A stretch of DNA of 38,529 nucleotides from an uncultured Mesorhizobium sp. Its GTDB lineage: Bacteria > Pseudomonadota > Alphaproteobacteria > Rhizobiales > Rhizobiaceae. The notes beneath the pieces were generated by a model that was given only the letters and a program-made list of their open reading frames with translations, was not told where the DNA came from and did no database searches. Numbering within the stretch: position 1 is the first letter of the stretch; the number at the start of each line of letters is the position of its first letter. Shown piece after piece: positions 8,750 through 18,102 of the stretch. A program made the position numbers and the translations under genes. The stretch is taken from positions 1-38,529 of the forward strand of contig CALFXR010000233.1 in NCBI GenBank assembly GCA_937958475.1, read 5' to 3'.

Positions 8750-9763
8750 ATGACCTTCCGTGCCGGACCGCGCAACCTTCTCACCGACGTCGCCGGATTG
8801 CGCGTCGGCCACGCCGCCGACCAGCGCATCAAGTCGGGCGTCACCGTCATCGTCTGCGAGGAGCCGGCTGTGGCCGGCGTCCAGGTGCTCGGCGGCGCGC
8901 CGGGCACGCGCGAGACCGACCTGCTCGATCCGCACAATTCGGTGGAGACGATCAACGCGCTCGTGCTGTCGGGCGGTTCGGCCTTCGGCCTCGACGCCGC
9001 GTCGGGCGCACAGGCGGCGCTGCGCGAGATGGGCATCGGCTTCGAGGTGCGCGGCGCGCGCATCCCGATCGTGCCCGCCGCGATCCTGTTCGACATGCAG
9101 AACGGCGGCGACAAGGACTGGGGCCGCTACCCGCCCTATCGCGAACTCGGCTACGAGGCGGTCCACGCCGCTTCGGCCGACTTCGCCATCGGCACGGCCG
9201 GCGCCGGCGTCGGCGCGCTGACGGCGGGGCTGAAGGGCGGGCTCGGCTCGGCCTCCACCGTGCTGCCCTGCGGCGTCACGGTTTCCGCCATGGCCGCCGT
9301 CAACCCGACAGGCTCCGTCACCGTCGGCCGCACGAAGCACTTCTGGGCCGCGCCCTTCGAGATCGGCGACGAGTTCGGCGGCCACGGGCTGCCGCATCCG
9401 CTGCCGGCCGATGCGTCCGAAGTCATCGTCAAGTTCCGCGAGATGGCGCAGGAACTCGCCAACACCACCATCGCCGTGATCGCCACCGACGCGGTGCTGA
9501 GCAAGGCCGAGGCGAAGCGGTTGGCCATCGCCGCGCATGACGGTTTCGCCCGCGCCATCTGGCCGGTGCACACACCGGTCGACGGCGACCTCGTCTTCTC
9601 GCTGGCGACGGGCAGGAGCGGCCGCCGGCTCGATCCGCACTTCGCTATCGACCTCTACGCGGCGGCCGGCGCGACCATGGCCCGGGCCATCGCGCGCGCC
9701 GTCTACGCCGCCGTTCCGGCCGCCGGCGACCCCTTCCCGACCTGGGCGGAGCGATGGGTCTGA
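8750..9763 (+). CDS. P1 family peptidase (DmpA/BapA-like, S58)
   Basis: A 337-residue N-terminal nucleophile hydrolase. The N-terminus reads NLLTDVAGLRVGHA, followed by GGAPGTRETDLLDP and NALVLSGGSAFGLDAASG, which are hallmark blocks of the DmpA family. The self-cleavage site is expected in the segment ELANTTIAVIATDA, between Asn238 and Thr239, which would release a beta chain with an N-terminal Thr nucleophile. Family members are aminopeptidases or beta-peptidyl aminopeptidases. The start follows the binding-protein stop by 8 bp with GAGGAG just upstream. Coupling to a binding protein suggests uptake and hydrolysis of a peptide or amide, but this is inference. Confidence 0.9.
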   Translation: MTFRAGPRNLLTDVAGLRVGHAADQRIKSGVTVIVCEEPAVAGVQVLGGAPGTRETDLLDPHNSVETINALVLSGGSAFGLDAASGAQAALREMGIGFEVRGARIPIVPAAILFDMQNGGDKDWGRYPPYRELGYEAVHAASADFAIGTAGAGVGALTAGLKGGLGSASTVLPCGVTVSAMAAVNPTGSVTVGRTKHFWAAPFEIGDEFGGHGLPHPLPADASEVIVKFREMAQELANTTIAVIATDAVLSKAEAKRLAIAAHDGFARAIWPVHTPVDGDLVFSLATGRSGRRLDPHFAIDLYAAAGATMARAIARAVYAAVPAAGDPFPTWAERWV

Positions 9764-10272
9764 GCCGGCCGACGCGGACGGGTCTTTTGGCGCGGTCGCA
9801 CGCGGCGCTGCCGGCTTGGCCGGTCGCCCTCGGCGGAGCGCTGGCCTGGGCCGTCGTCATGGGCGCCAGCGCGGCGCTGGGCCTCTGGCTGCGCGCCTGG
9901 GAAACGCAGGACAGGATCGTCGCCGTGGTGGCGCTGTTTGCCGCCGGCGGCGCCATCGCCTTCGTGCCCGGCCTTTTCCTCGCCCGGCTGGCGGCTGGCC
10001 AGAAACCGCGCGGGGCCGCCTTCGCCGCCGTCTTCCTCGGCCTGTCGATCGCCACGATCGGCTTCACCGCGGCGCTCTACGCGCTGGTCTACCGCTCCTA
10101 TTACGCCGCCTGGCACGCCGACGCCTTCACCATCACCTGGGCGTTCCAGCAGGTCTTCACCACGCTCGGCGCGCTCGGCCAGTTCGCCGTGCTGGGGCTG
10201 AGGCTCTACTTCCCGCTCGGCTTCGCCGCGCTGGTCGCCGCAGGCCTCCTGTTTTCGCGTCAGCCACGTTGA
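9754..10272 (+). CDS. Small integral membrane protein, unknown function
   Basis: A 172-residue protein with four apparent membrane spans (ALGGALAWAVVMGASAALGL, VVALFAAGGAIAFVPGLFLA, AAVFLGLSIATIGFTAALYA, and the C-terminal LYFPLGFAALVAAGLLF), and a short soluble loop carrying YRSYYAAWHADAFTITWAF. The ATG overlaps the end of the P1 peptidase gene by 10 bp, so it is likely co-translated with it. I do not recognise a characterised family; uncharacterised proteins of this kind occur in Rhizobiales. Confidence 0.8.
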   Translation: MGLSRPTRTGLLARSHAALPAWPVALGGALAWAVVMGASAALGLWLRAWETQDRIVAVVALFAAGGAIAFVPGLFLARLAAGQKPRGAAFAAVFLGLSIATIGFTAALYALVYRSYYAAWHADAFTITWAFQQVFTTLGALGQFAVLGLRLYFPLGFAALVAAGLLFSRQPR

Positions 10273-10327
10273 GCATTCCCGCCCCCTCTGTTAGGAGCGG
10301 GCGGAAGAATTCAAGGCAGGATCCGGC

Positions 10328-11656
<1,329 letters not shown>

Positions 11657-11789
11657 TCGGAACGCCGGAAAGTCGGAACATCATAGGCTTGCCGAGCTTT
11701 GTTGAAGCACGGAAGCGCGCGCAGCTAGGGCTCGTACCGCTGTCCCGGCGCGCATGGTCGGACGACGCGTCGCGCACCGATTTTTGACG

Positions 11790-11803
11790 TTGAGCCAGAT
11801 CAA
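11790..11803 (+). promoter_or_regulatory. FNR/FixK-type box upstream of the flavocytochrome gene
   Basis: The sequence TTGAGCCAGATCAA matches the TTGAT-N4-ATCAA consensus of Crp/Fnr-family oxygen or NO regulators at nine of ten fixed positions. Its centre lies about 130 bp before the ATG at 11927. That spacing allows a class II promoter with a 5' leader of about 90 bases. Binding protein unknown; inference from the motif and its position in a 270-bp gap. Confidence 0.55.
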
Positions 11804-11926
11804 GGCCCGCCGCAGCATCCGGCGGCAGTTTCCCCGCGGGCCGGCGGCGCTGCCTCTCGCGGCCCCGACGAAAAGCGTCCCGTTCGTTGAACGCCGCGCC
11901 CGCGCGAAGCAGATGGACAGGCCGGC

Positions 11927-13393
11927 ATGACAACACGACATTCGCTTCCCGCGCCCCGCCGCAGGCCGGCGCTCTCCGGCACCGCGCTCGCCCTCCTCTA
12001 TGTCGTCCTCACCGCCGGGCCGGTTCTCGGCGCGGCCGTGATCGGCGGCATGCACGGGACCGTCCTGCCGGTCCTCGCCCGCGCCGCCGGCGTCGCCGCC
12101 CTCGCCATGCTGCTGATGCAGTTCCTGACCTCGGGCCGCTTCGAGACCGTCTCGGGCCGAATCGGCCTCGACCGCACCATGGGCTTCCACCGGCTGGCCG
12201 CTTCGGCCACGCTGCTGATGATCGCCGCCCATGTGGCGTTCTTCCTCTTCCGCGGCGGCCGGCCGGGCCAGGCGCTGTCGCGCCTCGCCGCCTACCTGAC
12301 CGGGCCCGAACTGGCGAGCGGCGTCGCCGCGGCCGGTATCGCCGTCGTGCTGTTCGTCGTCGCCAGGTTCTTCCGCGGGCGCGGCCTGCCCTACCCCGTC
12401 TGGCGGCTCGGCCATGGCCTCATGGCAACCCTCGTCGCCGCCCTCGCATTGCACCACGGTATCGAGAATGCCCGCCTGATGGCGGACCCACTCGGCGGCG
12501 GGGCGGTCGCGCTCGTCGCCGCGCTGGCGCTCGGCTCGCTCGCCTTCGTCTACGTCGTGCGCCCGGTCCAGGCATTCCGCCATGGCTTCAGGGTCGAAAC
12601 GGCGCGCCGGCTGACGCCGACGGTCAGCGAACTGGTGCTGACGGCGCCCGCCGGCACCCGGTTCGACTTCGACGCCGGCCAGTTCGCCTGGCTGACCGTC
12701 GGCCGCCGTCACACCGTCACCGACAATCCGTTCTCCATCGCCTCGGTCCGCCAGGACCTGCCGCGCCTGCGCTTCCTGATCCGCGACGCCGGCGACATGA
12801 GCGGCGCGGTGCCCGGCCTCGCGCCCGGAACGCCCGTCGGCGTCGACGGCCCGCACGGCAACTTCACGCTCGCCGAAGCCGGTCCTGGGCCGCTGCTGTT
12901 CGTCGCCGGCGGCATCGGCATCGCACCGGTCCTGTCGATCGTCCGCCAGATGTCGGTCGCCGCCGACCGCCGCCCGGTCCGCCTCATCGCCGGCGCGCGC
13001 ACGCCGGCCGACCATGTCGTCGGCGCCGAGATCGACGAACTCGGCCGCGCTCTCGACTTCGCGGTCCTCTACCTCGCCGACGAGGCCGAGGCGGGGGCCG
13101 GGGTCGGGCCTTCCTGCGAGAAAGGCACATGCACCACCGGCCATGTGGCGCGGCTGATGCAGGGCCTCGACATGGCAGCTACGACCGCCTTCGTCTGCGG
13201 CCCGCCGGCGATGATGGAACATGCCGCGGCGGTGCTGCTCGACTCGGGGATTCCGCTGGAGCGCATCGTCATGGAGCGGTTCGACTTCGATGCCGGCCAC
13301 GATGCGGTCTGCATGGCCGTACGCCGACGTTTCATCGGCGTGCTGGCCGCGGTGTTCGCCATCGTCGCGGCGACAGCGCTGGCGGCGGGGTAG
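11927..13393 (+). CDS. Ferric reductase-like transmembrane flavoprotein
   Basis: A 488-residue membrane oxidoreductase. Residues ~1-215 hold about six spans with the paired histidines of the ferric-reductase/NOX haem domain: H-x13-H in FHRLAASATLLMIAAH, and H-x12-HH in GHGLMATLVAALALHHG. The rest is a ferredoxin-NADP reductase module: a flavin-binding segment DNPFSIASV, VDGPHGNF, an NAD(P)-binding FVAGGIGIAPVLSIV, and the C-terminal FVCGPPAMMEHA. It would carry electrons from NAD(P)H through FAD and two haems across the membrane. Unlike usual relatives it ends with one more hydrophobic segment, FIGVLAAVFAIVAATALAAG. The acceptor is unknown. An FNR/FixK-type box upstream suggests oxygen- or NO-dependent expression. 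Confidence 0.85.
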   Translation: MTTRHSLPAPRRRPALSGTALALLYVVLTAGPVLGAAVIGGMHGTVLPVLARAAGVAALAMLLMQFLTSGRFETVSGRIGLDRTMGFHRLAASATLLMIAAHVAFFLFRGGRPGQALSRLAAYLTGPELASGVAAAGIAVVLFVVARFFRGRGLPYPVWRLGHGLMATLVAALALHHGIENARLMADPLGGGAVALVAALALGSLAFVYVVRPVQAFRHGFRVETARRLTPTVSELVLTAPAGTRFDFDAGQFAWLTVGRRHTVTDNPFSIASVRQDLPRLRFLIRDAGDMSGAVPGLAPGTPVGVDGPHGNFTLAEAGPGPLLFVAGGIGIAPVLSIVRQMSVAADRRPVRLIAGARTPADHVVGAEIDELGRALDFAVLYLADEAEAGAGVGPSCEKGTCTTGHVARLMQGLDMAATTAFVCGPPAMMEHAAAVLLDSGIPLERIVMERFDFDAGHDAVCMAVRRRFIGVLAAVFAIVAATALAAG

Positions 13394-13431
13394 TCCGACC
13401 GACACAAGCTTGACCTGACATGAACGCCGCA

Positions 13432-13455
13432 CTAACTAGTCAGAAGACTAGTCAG
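13432..13455. promoter_or_regulatory. Operator of the toxin-antitoxin operon
   Basis: An inverted repeat with halves CTAACTAGTC and GACTAGTCAG around a 4-base spacer; 9 of 10 positions pair. It ends 11 bp before the antitoxin ATG at 13467. A TTGACC at 13410-13415 could be the -35 element, placing the -10 region inside this operator. Phd-type antitoxins repress their own operon by binding such palindromes. Confidence 0.6.
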
Positions 13456-13466
13456 GAGATCTTGCC

Positions 13467-13727
13467 ATGCGTTCGTGGCCCGTTCAGGACGCCAAGGCCC
13501 GGTTCAGCGAGTTCCTCGAGGCCTGCGTCAGCGAAGGCCCGCAGCTCGTGACGCGGCGCGGCGAGGAAAAGGCGGTACTCGTACCGGTGGAAGAATGGCG
13601 CCGTCTGAGCGAAGGCGCGCGCCCGTCCATCAAGGATCTGCTCCTGACGGATTTCGCCCGCGTCGAGATGGACATTCCGGCGCGCGGCGGAGCCGTTCGA
13701 CGGCCGAACCCGTTCGTCGCCGAGTGA
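13467..13727 (+). CDS. Phd/YefM-family antitoxin
   Basis: An 86-residue protein. The N-terminal ~55 residues have the Phd/YefM DNA-binding fold: WPVQDAKARFSEFLEACV, then GPQLVTRRGEEKAVLVPVEEWRRL. The C-terminal tail, ending RPNPFVAE, would be the flexible part that wraps the toxin. It neutralises the PIN nuclease and probably represses the operon through the palindrome just upstream. The stop codon overlaps or immediately precedes the toxin start, the usual antitoxin-first arrangement. Confidence 0.92.
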   Translation: MRSWPVQDAKARFSEFLEACVSEGPQLVTRRGEEKAVLVPVEEWRRLSEGARPSIKDLLLTDFARVEMDIPARGGAVRRPNPFVAE

Positions 13728-13729
13728 AA

Positions 13730-14137
13730 ATGTACCTCATCGACACGAACGTCGTTTCGGAACTCCGTCGGCCCCGGCCCGACGCGTCAGTGCTCGCATG
13801 GTTCGAATCCGTCGACGAACGGCATATCTTCCTGTCGGCCGTTACCATGGGCGAGATCCAGGCCGGTATTGAAAACCTGCGCGACCGCGATGCCTCCCGG
13901 GCGACGGACTTGCAGCGCTGGGCCGACGCGGTGATGCAAACCCACGTAGTCCTGCCGATGGACGCAGCCGCGTTCCGGCTCTGGGCGCGGCTGATGCATG
14001 GCAGGTCGCCTCATCTCTACGAAGACGCGATGATCGCCGCGACGGCCAGCCTCAACGGACTGACGGTCGTGACCCGCAACACGCACGACTTTCGCGACCT
14101 CGCGGTCGCCACGCTCGACCCGTTCGCGAAAGGCTGA
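13730..14137 (+). CDS. PIN-domain toxin (VapC/FitB-like)
   Basis: A 135-residue PIN-domain ribonuclease. The acidic active-site residues are visible: D5 in MYLIDTN, E42 in MGEIQAGIE, D99 in LYEDAMIAATA and D120 in RNTHDF. PIN toxins cleave RNA (tRNA or rRNA in studied VapCs) with Mg2+ when freed from their antitoxin. The ATG at 13730 is preferred since related toxins begin MYLIDTNVVSELR; a GTG at 13724 would give a 4-bp overlap with the antitoxin stop. The pairing of a Phd-type antitoxin with a PIN toxin is common in alphaproteobacteria. Confidence 0.93.
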   Translation: MYLIDTNVVSELRRPRPDASVLAWFESVDERHIFLSAVTMGEIQAGIENLRDRDASRATDLQRWADAVMQTHVVLPMDAAAFRLWARLMHGRSPHLYEDAMIAATASLNGLTVVTRNTHDFRDLAVATLDPFAKG

Positions 14138-14148
14138 ACCCGGCGGCC

Positions 14149-15045
14149 TCAGGCCGCTGCCGGCACCGTCCTGATCAGCGTGCCCCACGGGTCGCGCTTT
14201 TCGGTCTCGGCGGTCGCCGCCTCGGATTCCAGTTCGACCCACATCAGGCCGGTGCGCTGGTCGTCGCGCGGGCCGGCACCCCGGCTCTGCCAGGAATTGG
14301 CGCCGATGTGGTGGTGATAGCCGCCGGTCGACAGGAACACGGCGCTGCCCGACAGGCTGGCGACCGTGTCGAAGCCCATCTCCGAATTCCACCATTCCTC
14401 GGCCGCGCCGGCGTCGCCGACGCGCAGATGCACGTGGCCGACGACGCTGCCTTCGGGCGCGCCGCGCCAGCCGGCGTCGGCCGGTGCCAGTTCGCCGAGC
14501 AGATTGCCGACGTCGAGCGCCTCGGTGCCCATGCGGATGCGCGGGCCGTCCCAGCCCCAGCCGTCCTTCGGACGGTCGGCATAGATCTCGACGCCGTTGC
14601 CCTCGGGATCGGTCAGGTAGATGGCCTCGCTGACGAAATGGTCGGCGGCGCCGACCACCGGAATGCGGCTGTCGATGGCGAAGCGCGTCCAGCGCGCCAG
14701 TTCGAGCCGCGACGGCAACAGGAAGGCGGTGTGGTAGAGGCCGGCGGCGCGCGGGTCGTCCTCTCTGGCCGACGCGCTCTGCTCGATCTCGAGGAGCGGC
14801 CGCCCGGCGGCGCCGAGCACGATGCGGTTGGGCGAACGCGCGGTCTCGGTCAGGCCGAGGATCGCCTTGTAATAGGCGGCGACGTTCTCGGCGTCGCGCG
14901 CCTTGACGCCGATCGTGGCCACGCGGGTCGGGGTGGTCACGGCAAAGGGCAGCTTCGTCATTTCGGTCTCCGCGCCGGCCTGGGAGGTAGCGGCGAGGGC
15001 GAGCAAGCCCGCGCCCTGGACGACGGCACGTCGCGTGATCGCCAT
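14149..15045 (-). CDS. VOC-superfamily dioxygenase-like protein with Tat-like leader
   Basis: A 298-residue two-module vicinal oxygen chelate protein related to catechol-2,3-dioxygenase (CatE). Visible blocks: TRVATIGVKARDAENVAAYY, LYHTAFLLPSR, FVSEAIYLTDPEGNGVEIYA in the first module; SVVGHVHLRVGD and FLSTGGYHHHIGANSW in the second. His and Glu of these blocks would bind a metal. The full frame begins MAITRRAVVQGAGLLALA, a twin-arginine-like signal with a likely AGA-E cut. A second ATG at 14961 (MTKLPFAVTT) with its own GGAG would give the ordinary cytoplasmic form of 270 residues. The ATG at 15045 also has GGAG upstream. Export is therefore open. Confidence 0.8.
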   Translation of the reverse strand: MAITRRAVVQGAGLLALAATSQAGAETEMTKLPFAVTTPTRVATIGVKARDAENVAAYYKAILGLTETARSPNRIVLGAAGRPLLEIEQSASAREDDPRAAGLYHTAFLLPSRLELARWTRFAIDSRIPVVGAADHFVSEAIYLTDPEGNGVEIYADRPKDGWGWDGPRIRMGTEALDVGNLLGELAPADAGWRGAPEGSVVGHVHLRVGDAGAAEEWWNSEMGFDTVASLSGSAVFLSTGGYHHHIGANSWQSRGAGPRDDQRTGLMWVELESEAATAETEKRDPWGTLIRTVPAAA

Positions 15046-15187
15046 GGCCAGATCTCCGATTGTTCGCCACGAATGTCGGTCGCATGGCCGCCGGACGCAA
15101 GGGCGCGATCGGCGAACACGCTGTTCAACGCCAGAAGCGCGCCTGTTGCGGTTGCACAGCCGGGCCGCGGCGTCTACATGCCCGGCC

Positions 15188-15736
15188 ATGAAGGTCAAGG
15201 ACGCCGATATCCTCTTCGTGCCGGGCCACATGGGCGCCGGACCCGACCACTGGCAGACGCGCTGGCAGTCGAAGCTGTCGACGGCGCGCCGCGTCGAGCA
15301 GGCCGACTGGTCGAACCCCGACCGCGACGACTGGGTCGAGGCGCTCGCCGCGGCCGTCGACGCGGCAACGCGCCCGGTCGTGCTGGTCGCCCATTCGCTC
15401 GGCGTGTCGACCGTCGTCCATGCGGTGGCGTCGTTTCGCAAGCCGGTCGCCGGCGCCTTTCTCGTGGCGCCGCCCGACCTCGCCGACGCGGCCATCCGGC
15501 CGAAGCAGCTGACGCGTTTCGCCCCGCATCCGCTCGCCGCCCTGCCCTTCGCCTCGGTCCTGGTCGCCAGCCGCAACGATCCCTACTGCGCCTTCGCCGC
15601 CGCCGAGACGATGGCCGACGCCTGGGGCTCGCTGCTGATCGACGCCGGCGAGGCCGGCCACATCAACACCGATTCCGGCTACGGCCCGTGGCCGGAGGGC
15701 TCCATGAGCTTCGCCCGATTCCTCTCGAACCTTTGA
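15188..15736 (+). CDS. RBBP9/YdeN-family serine hydrolase
   Basis: A 182-residue compact alpha/beta hydrolase. It starts with the strand ILFVPGHMGAGPDHWQTRWQ and has the nucleophile elbow VLVAHSLGVS, an acid in ASRNDPYC and the C-terminal histidine in GEAGHINTDSGYGPWPEG, a signature of the RBBP9/YdeN group. Length is standard for the family. These are cytoplasmic serine hydrolases of mostly unknown substrate. It is divergent from the VOC gene, with 142 bp between the two starts, and no close downstream partner. Confidence 0.88.
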   Translation: MKVKDADILFVPGHMGAGPDHWQTRWQSKLSTARRVEQADWSNPDRDDWVEALAAAVDAATRPVVLVAHSLGVSTVVHAVASFRKPVAGAFLVAPPDLADAAIRPKQLTRFAPHPLAALPFASVLVASRNDPYCAFAAAETMADAWGSLLIDAGEAGHINTDSGYGPWPEGSMSFARFLSNL

Positions 15737-15803
15737 TCCCTGTCAAGGTCGGCCCCCGGTAGCCGGCTCAGGATATCCGCTCAATTTTCGAGCGGGAGGT
15801 CCT

Positions 15804-16826
15804 GTGAACGACACGAAAACAACCACGGAAATGGAAGTCGCGGCGCCCGAGGCGCCGCTCCAGACGATCCCCGCAGTGATCCCTGCTGCGATCCCTGATG
15901 CCAATCCGGCCCAGGCGCCGGAGGCGAAGCCGTCCGGCCTCGACGGCTTCGACCTGCGCTCGATGCGCAAGGATCCCGAGGCGATCCGCCACGCCTTCGA
16001 AACGGGCGAATATCCCTACAAGTCGAAGCTGCGCGAGAACAACTATCTCGACCACATGGGCAAGCTTCAGGCCGAGCTTCTCAAGGCGCAGGCCTGGGTG
16101 AAGGAGACCGGGCAGAAGGTCGTCGTCCTGTTCGAGGGCCGCGACGCCGCCGGCAAGGGCGGCACGATCAAGCGCTTCATGGAGCACCTCAATCCGCGCG
16201 GTGCCAGGGTCGTGGCGCTGGAGAAGCCGACCGAGCGCGAGCGCTCGCTGTGGTACTTCCAGCGCTATGTCGAGCACCTGCCCGGCGGCGGCGAAATGGT
16301 CTTCTTCGACCGCTCCTGGTACAACCGTGCCGGCGTCGAGCGCGTCATGGGCTTCTGCTCGCCCAACGACTACCTCGAATTCATGCGCGACTGCCCCGAA
16401 CTCGAGCGCATGATCGTGCGTTCCGGCGTGCGGCTGTTCAAGTACTGGTTCTCGGTGACGCGCGAGGAGCAGCTGCGCCGCTTCAACCAGCGCCAGACCG
16501 ACCCGTTGAAGCAGTGGAAGCTGTCGCCGATCGACAAGGCCTCGCTCGACAAGTGGGACGAGTACACCGAGGCGAAGGAGGCGATGTTCTTCTTCACCGA
16601 CACCGCCGACGCCCCGTGGACGATCATCAAGTCGGACGACAAGAAGCGGGCGCGGCTGAACTGCATGCGCCACTTCCTGTCGACCCTGCCCTACCCGAAC
16701 AAGGACCATCACGTGGTCGAGACGCCGGATCCGCTGCTGGTAGGCTCGGGCGCGCATGTCATCGGCCGTGACGAGAACATCCTCGGCAAGGCGCTGCACC
16801 CGGAGCATCGCCGGGCAACCCGGTAG
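15804..16826 (+). CDS. ppk2: Polyphosphate kinase 2
   Basis: A 340-residue PPK2. Walker A is FEGRDAAGKGGTIKRFMEHL (Lys118), the lid or Walker B block is MVFFDRSWYNRAGVERVMGF, and the C-terminal part has KYWFSVTREEQLRRFNQR and PWTIIKSDDKKRARLNCMRH. PPK2 enzymes use polyphosphate to phosphorylate nucleoside di- or monophosphates. The start is a GTG at 15804 with GGGAGGT five bases upstream. The first ~45 residues are an extra proline- and alanine-rich segment (PAVIPAAIPDANPAQAPEAKP region) not part of the catalytic fold. The gene converges on the aldolase gene. Confidence 0.95.
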   Translation: MNDTKTTTEMEVAAPEAPLQTIPAVIPAAIPDANPAQAPEAKPSGLDGFDLRSMRKDPEAIRHAFETGEYPYKSKLRENNYLDHMGKLQAELLKAQAWVKETGQKVVVLFEGRDAAGKGGTIKRFMEHLNPRGARVVALEKPTERERSLWYFQRYVEHLPGGGEMVFFDRSWYNRAGVERVMGFCSPNDYLEFMRDCPELERMIVRSGVRLFKYWFSVTREEQLRRFNQRQTDPLKQWKLSPIDKASLDKWDEYTEAKEAMFFFTDTADAPWTIIKSDDKKRARLNCMRHFLSTLPYPNKDHHVVETPDPLLVGSGAHVIGRDENILGKALHPEHRRATR

Positions 16827-16883
16827 GACGGCAAGATCAGGGGCGGGCGCCTCCCGGCACCGCCCCGCCGTCGGCGAAGCGGG

Positions 16884-17657
16884 TCAGACAGCGAACGAGG
16901 CTCTTGCCGCGTCGAGCAGGGCTTCCGAACCGATCGCGATCGCCCTGTGCTCCGAGGCGATCGCCTGGAAGCGATAGCCCATGGCCGCATAGCGCGCCGC
17001 ATAGGCCATGTCGTTGACGTACATCGCCGCCACCTTGCCCGCGGCGTGCGCACGCGCCGCGATGTCGCCGACCGCCTCCATCATGTCCTCGCGCAGCGGG
17101 TTCAGGCTCTCGCCGCGCGACCAGGCGATGGAGAAGTCGGCCGGGCCGACGAAGATGCCGTCGATGCCGGGCGTCTCCAGGATGCCGTCGAGCGCGTCGA
17201 GCGCGGCGCGGGTCTCCACCATGGCGAAGGCGAGCGTGCCGGCGTTGGCCTCGGCGAAGTAGCGCCCGGTGTCGCGCACGCCGGTGCGCGACATGGCGAA
17301 GGTCGGGCCCCAGGAGCGCTCGCCGACCGGCGGATACTTCATCGCCGCGGCGAAGGCGCGGGCGTCGGCGACGGAGTTGATCATCGGCGCGATCACCGCC
17401 TCGGCACCGAAGTCGAGGGCGCGGCTGGCCATGTCGAACCGCCCGACCGGAATGCGCACCACGGCATGCTTGCCGGCGCGCAGGATGCCGGGCAGGCAGC
17501 GCAGCACGCTGTCCTCGTGGTGGCCGCCATGCTGCATGTCGAGGGTCACGGCGTCGAAGCGCTGCGCGGCGATGATCTCGATCGTCAGCGGATCGGGGAT
17601 GGCCGACCATGCGGTGAATACGGTCTCGCCGGCGGCGAGGCGCGAAAGGAGGGTCAT
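16884..17657 (-). CDS. HpcH/HpaI-family aldolase
   Basis: A 257-residue class II aldolase of the HpcH/HpaI family, which cleave 2-keto-3-deoxy acids to pyruvate and an aldehyde. Visible family blocks: FDAVTLDMQHGGHHED with the catalytic His, VVRIPVGRFDMASRALDFGA, VIAPMINSVADARAFA, AFAMVETRAALD with a metal-binding Glu and GIFVGPADFSIAWS with a metal-binding Asp. The ATG at 17657 (MTLLSRLAAGE) matches the usual family start; an upstream in-frame ATG at 17732 would read into the terminator region. No pathway partner adjoins it. Confidence 0.92.
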   Translation of the reverse strand: MTLLSRLAAGETVFTAWSAIPDPLTIEIIAAQRFDAVTLDMQHGGHHEDSVLRCLPGILRAGKHAVVRIPVGRFDMASRALDFGAEAVIAPMINSVADARAFAAAMKYPPVGERSWGPTFAMSRTGVRDTGRYFAEANAGTLAFAMVETRAALDALDGILETPGIDGIFVGPADFSIAWSRGESLNPLREDMMEAVGDIAARAHAAGKVAAMYVNDMAYAARYAAMGYRFQAIASEHRAIAIGSEALLDAARASFAV

Positions 17658-17732
17658 CGTGTCGTTCCGTTGGTCGAGAACATTTCCGGCGGGCGGCCCG
17701 CATTCAACCCGAGCGCCGGCGATTGGCAACAA

Positions 17733-17758
17733 AAAACCGCCCGGCGGCGGGCGGTTTT
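17733..17758. terminator. Bidirectional intrinsic terminator
   Basis: An 11-bp perfect stem (AAAACCGCCCG pairing with CGGGCGGTTTT) around a four-base loop, with A-rich and T-rich flanks on the two sides. It lies about 20 bp beyond the zeta-inhibitor stop on the minus strand, so it most likely ends that transcript; it would also insulate the aldolase gene from it. Confidence 0.85.
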
Positions 17759-17781
17759 GTCGTTCGTGACGTGTGGAGCCG

Positions 17782-18102
17782 TCAGCCGTTCTTGATCTGG
17801 TCAGCAGCCGTCGCCATCAGGTCTTCCATGGTGCGGCGAATCTGGTGGTCGGTCTGCTCCACGCCGGCGACGTCGAAGTCGCGGCGGATCTTGCGGAACA
17901 CGTCCTCGTCGCCGGCTTCCTCGAGGTCGCTGATCACGACTTCCTTGGCGTAGGCGTCGGCCGCCTCGCCCGTCTTGCCGAGCTTTTCCGCCGCCCACAG
18001 GCCGAGCAGCTTGTTGCGGCGCGCGTTGGCGCGGAAGCGCTGTTCCTCATCGAGGGCGAACTTGCGCTCGAACCCTTCCTCACGATCCTTCATGCTGCTC
18101 AT
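17782..18102 (-). CDS. F1-ATPase inhibitor zeta subunit (DUF1476)
   Basis: A 106-residue protein starting MSSMKDREEGFERKFALDEE, matching the DUF1476 family now known as the alphaproteobacterial ATP synthase zeta subunit. The N-terminal charged helix FERKFALDEEQRFRANARRNKLLGLWAAEKLG is followed by GDEDVFRKIRRDFDVAGV and a C-terminal helical part. In Paracoccus the N-terminus inserts into F1 and blocks ATP hydrolysis. The start has a strong GGAGGT six bases upstream. Divergent from purC across 272 bp; followed by an intrinsic terminator. Confidence 0.92.
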   Translation of the reverse strand: MSSMKDREEGFERKFALDEEQRFRANARRNKLLGLWAAEKLGKTGEAADAYAKEVVISDLEEAGDEDVFRKIRRDFDVAGVEQTDHQIRRTMEDLMATAADQIKNG

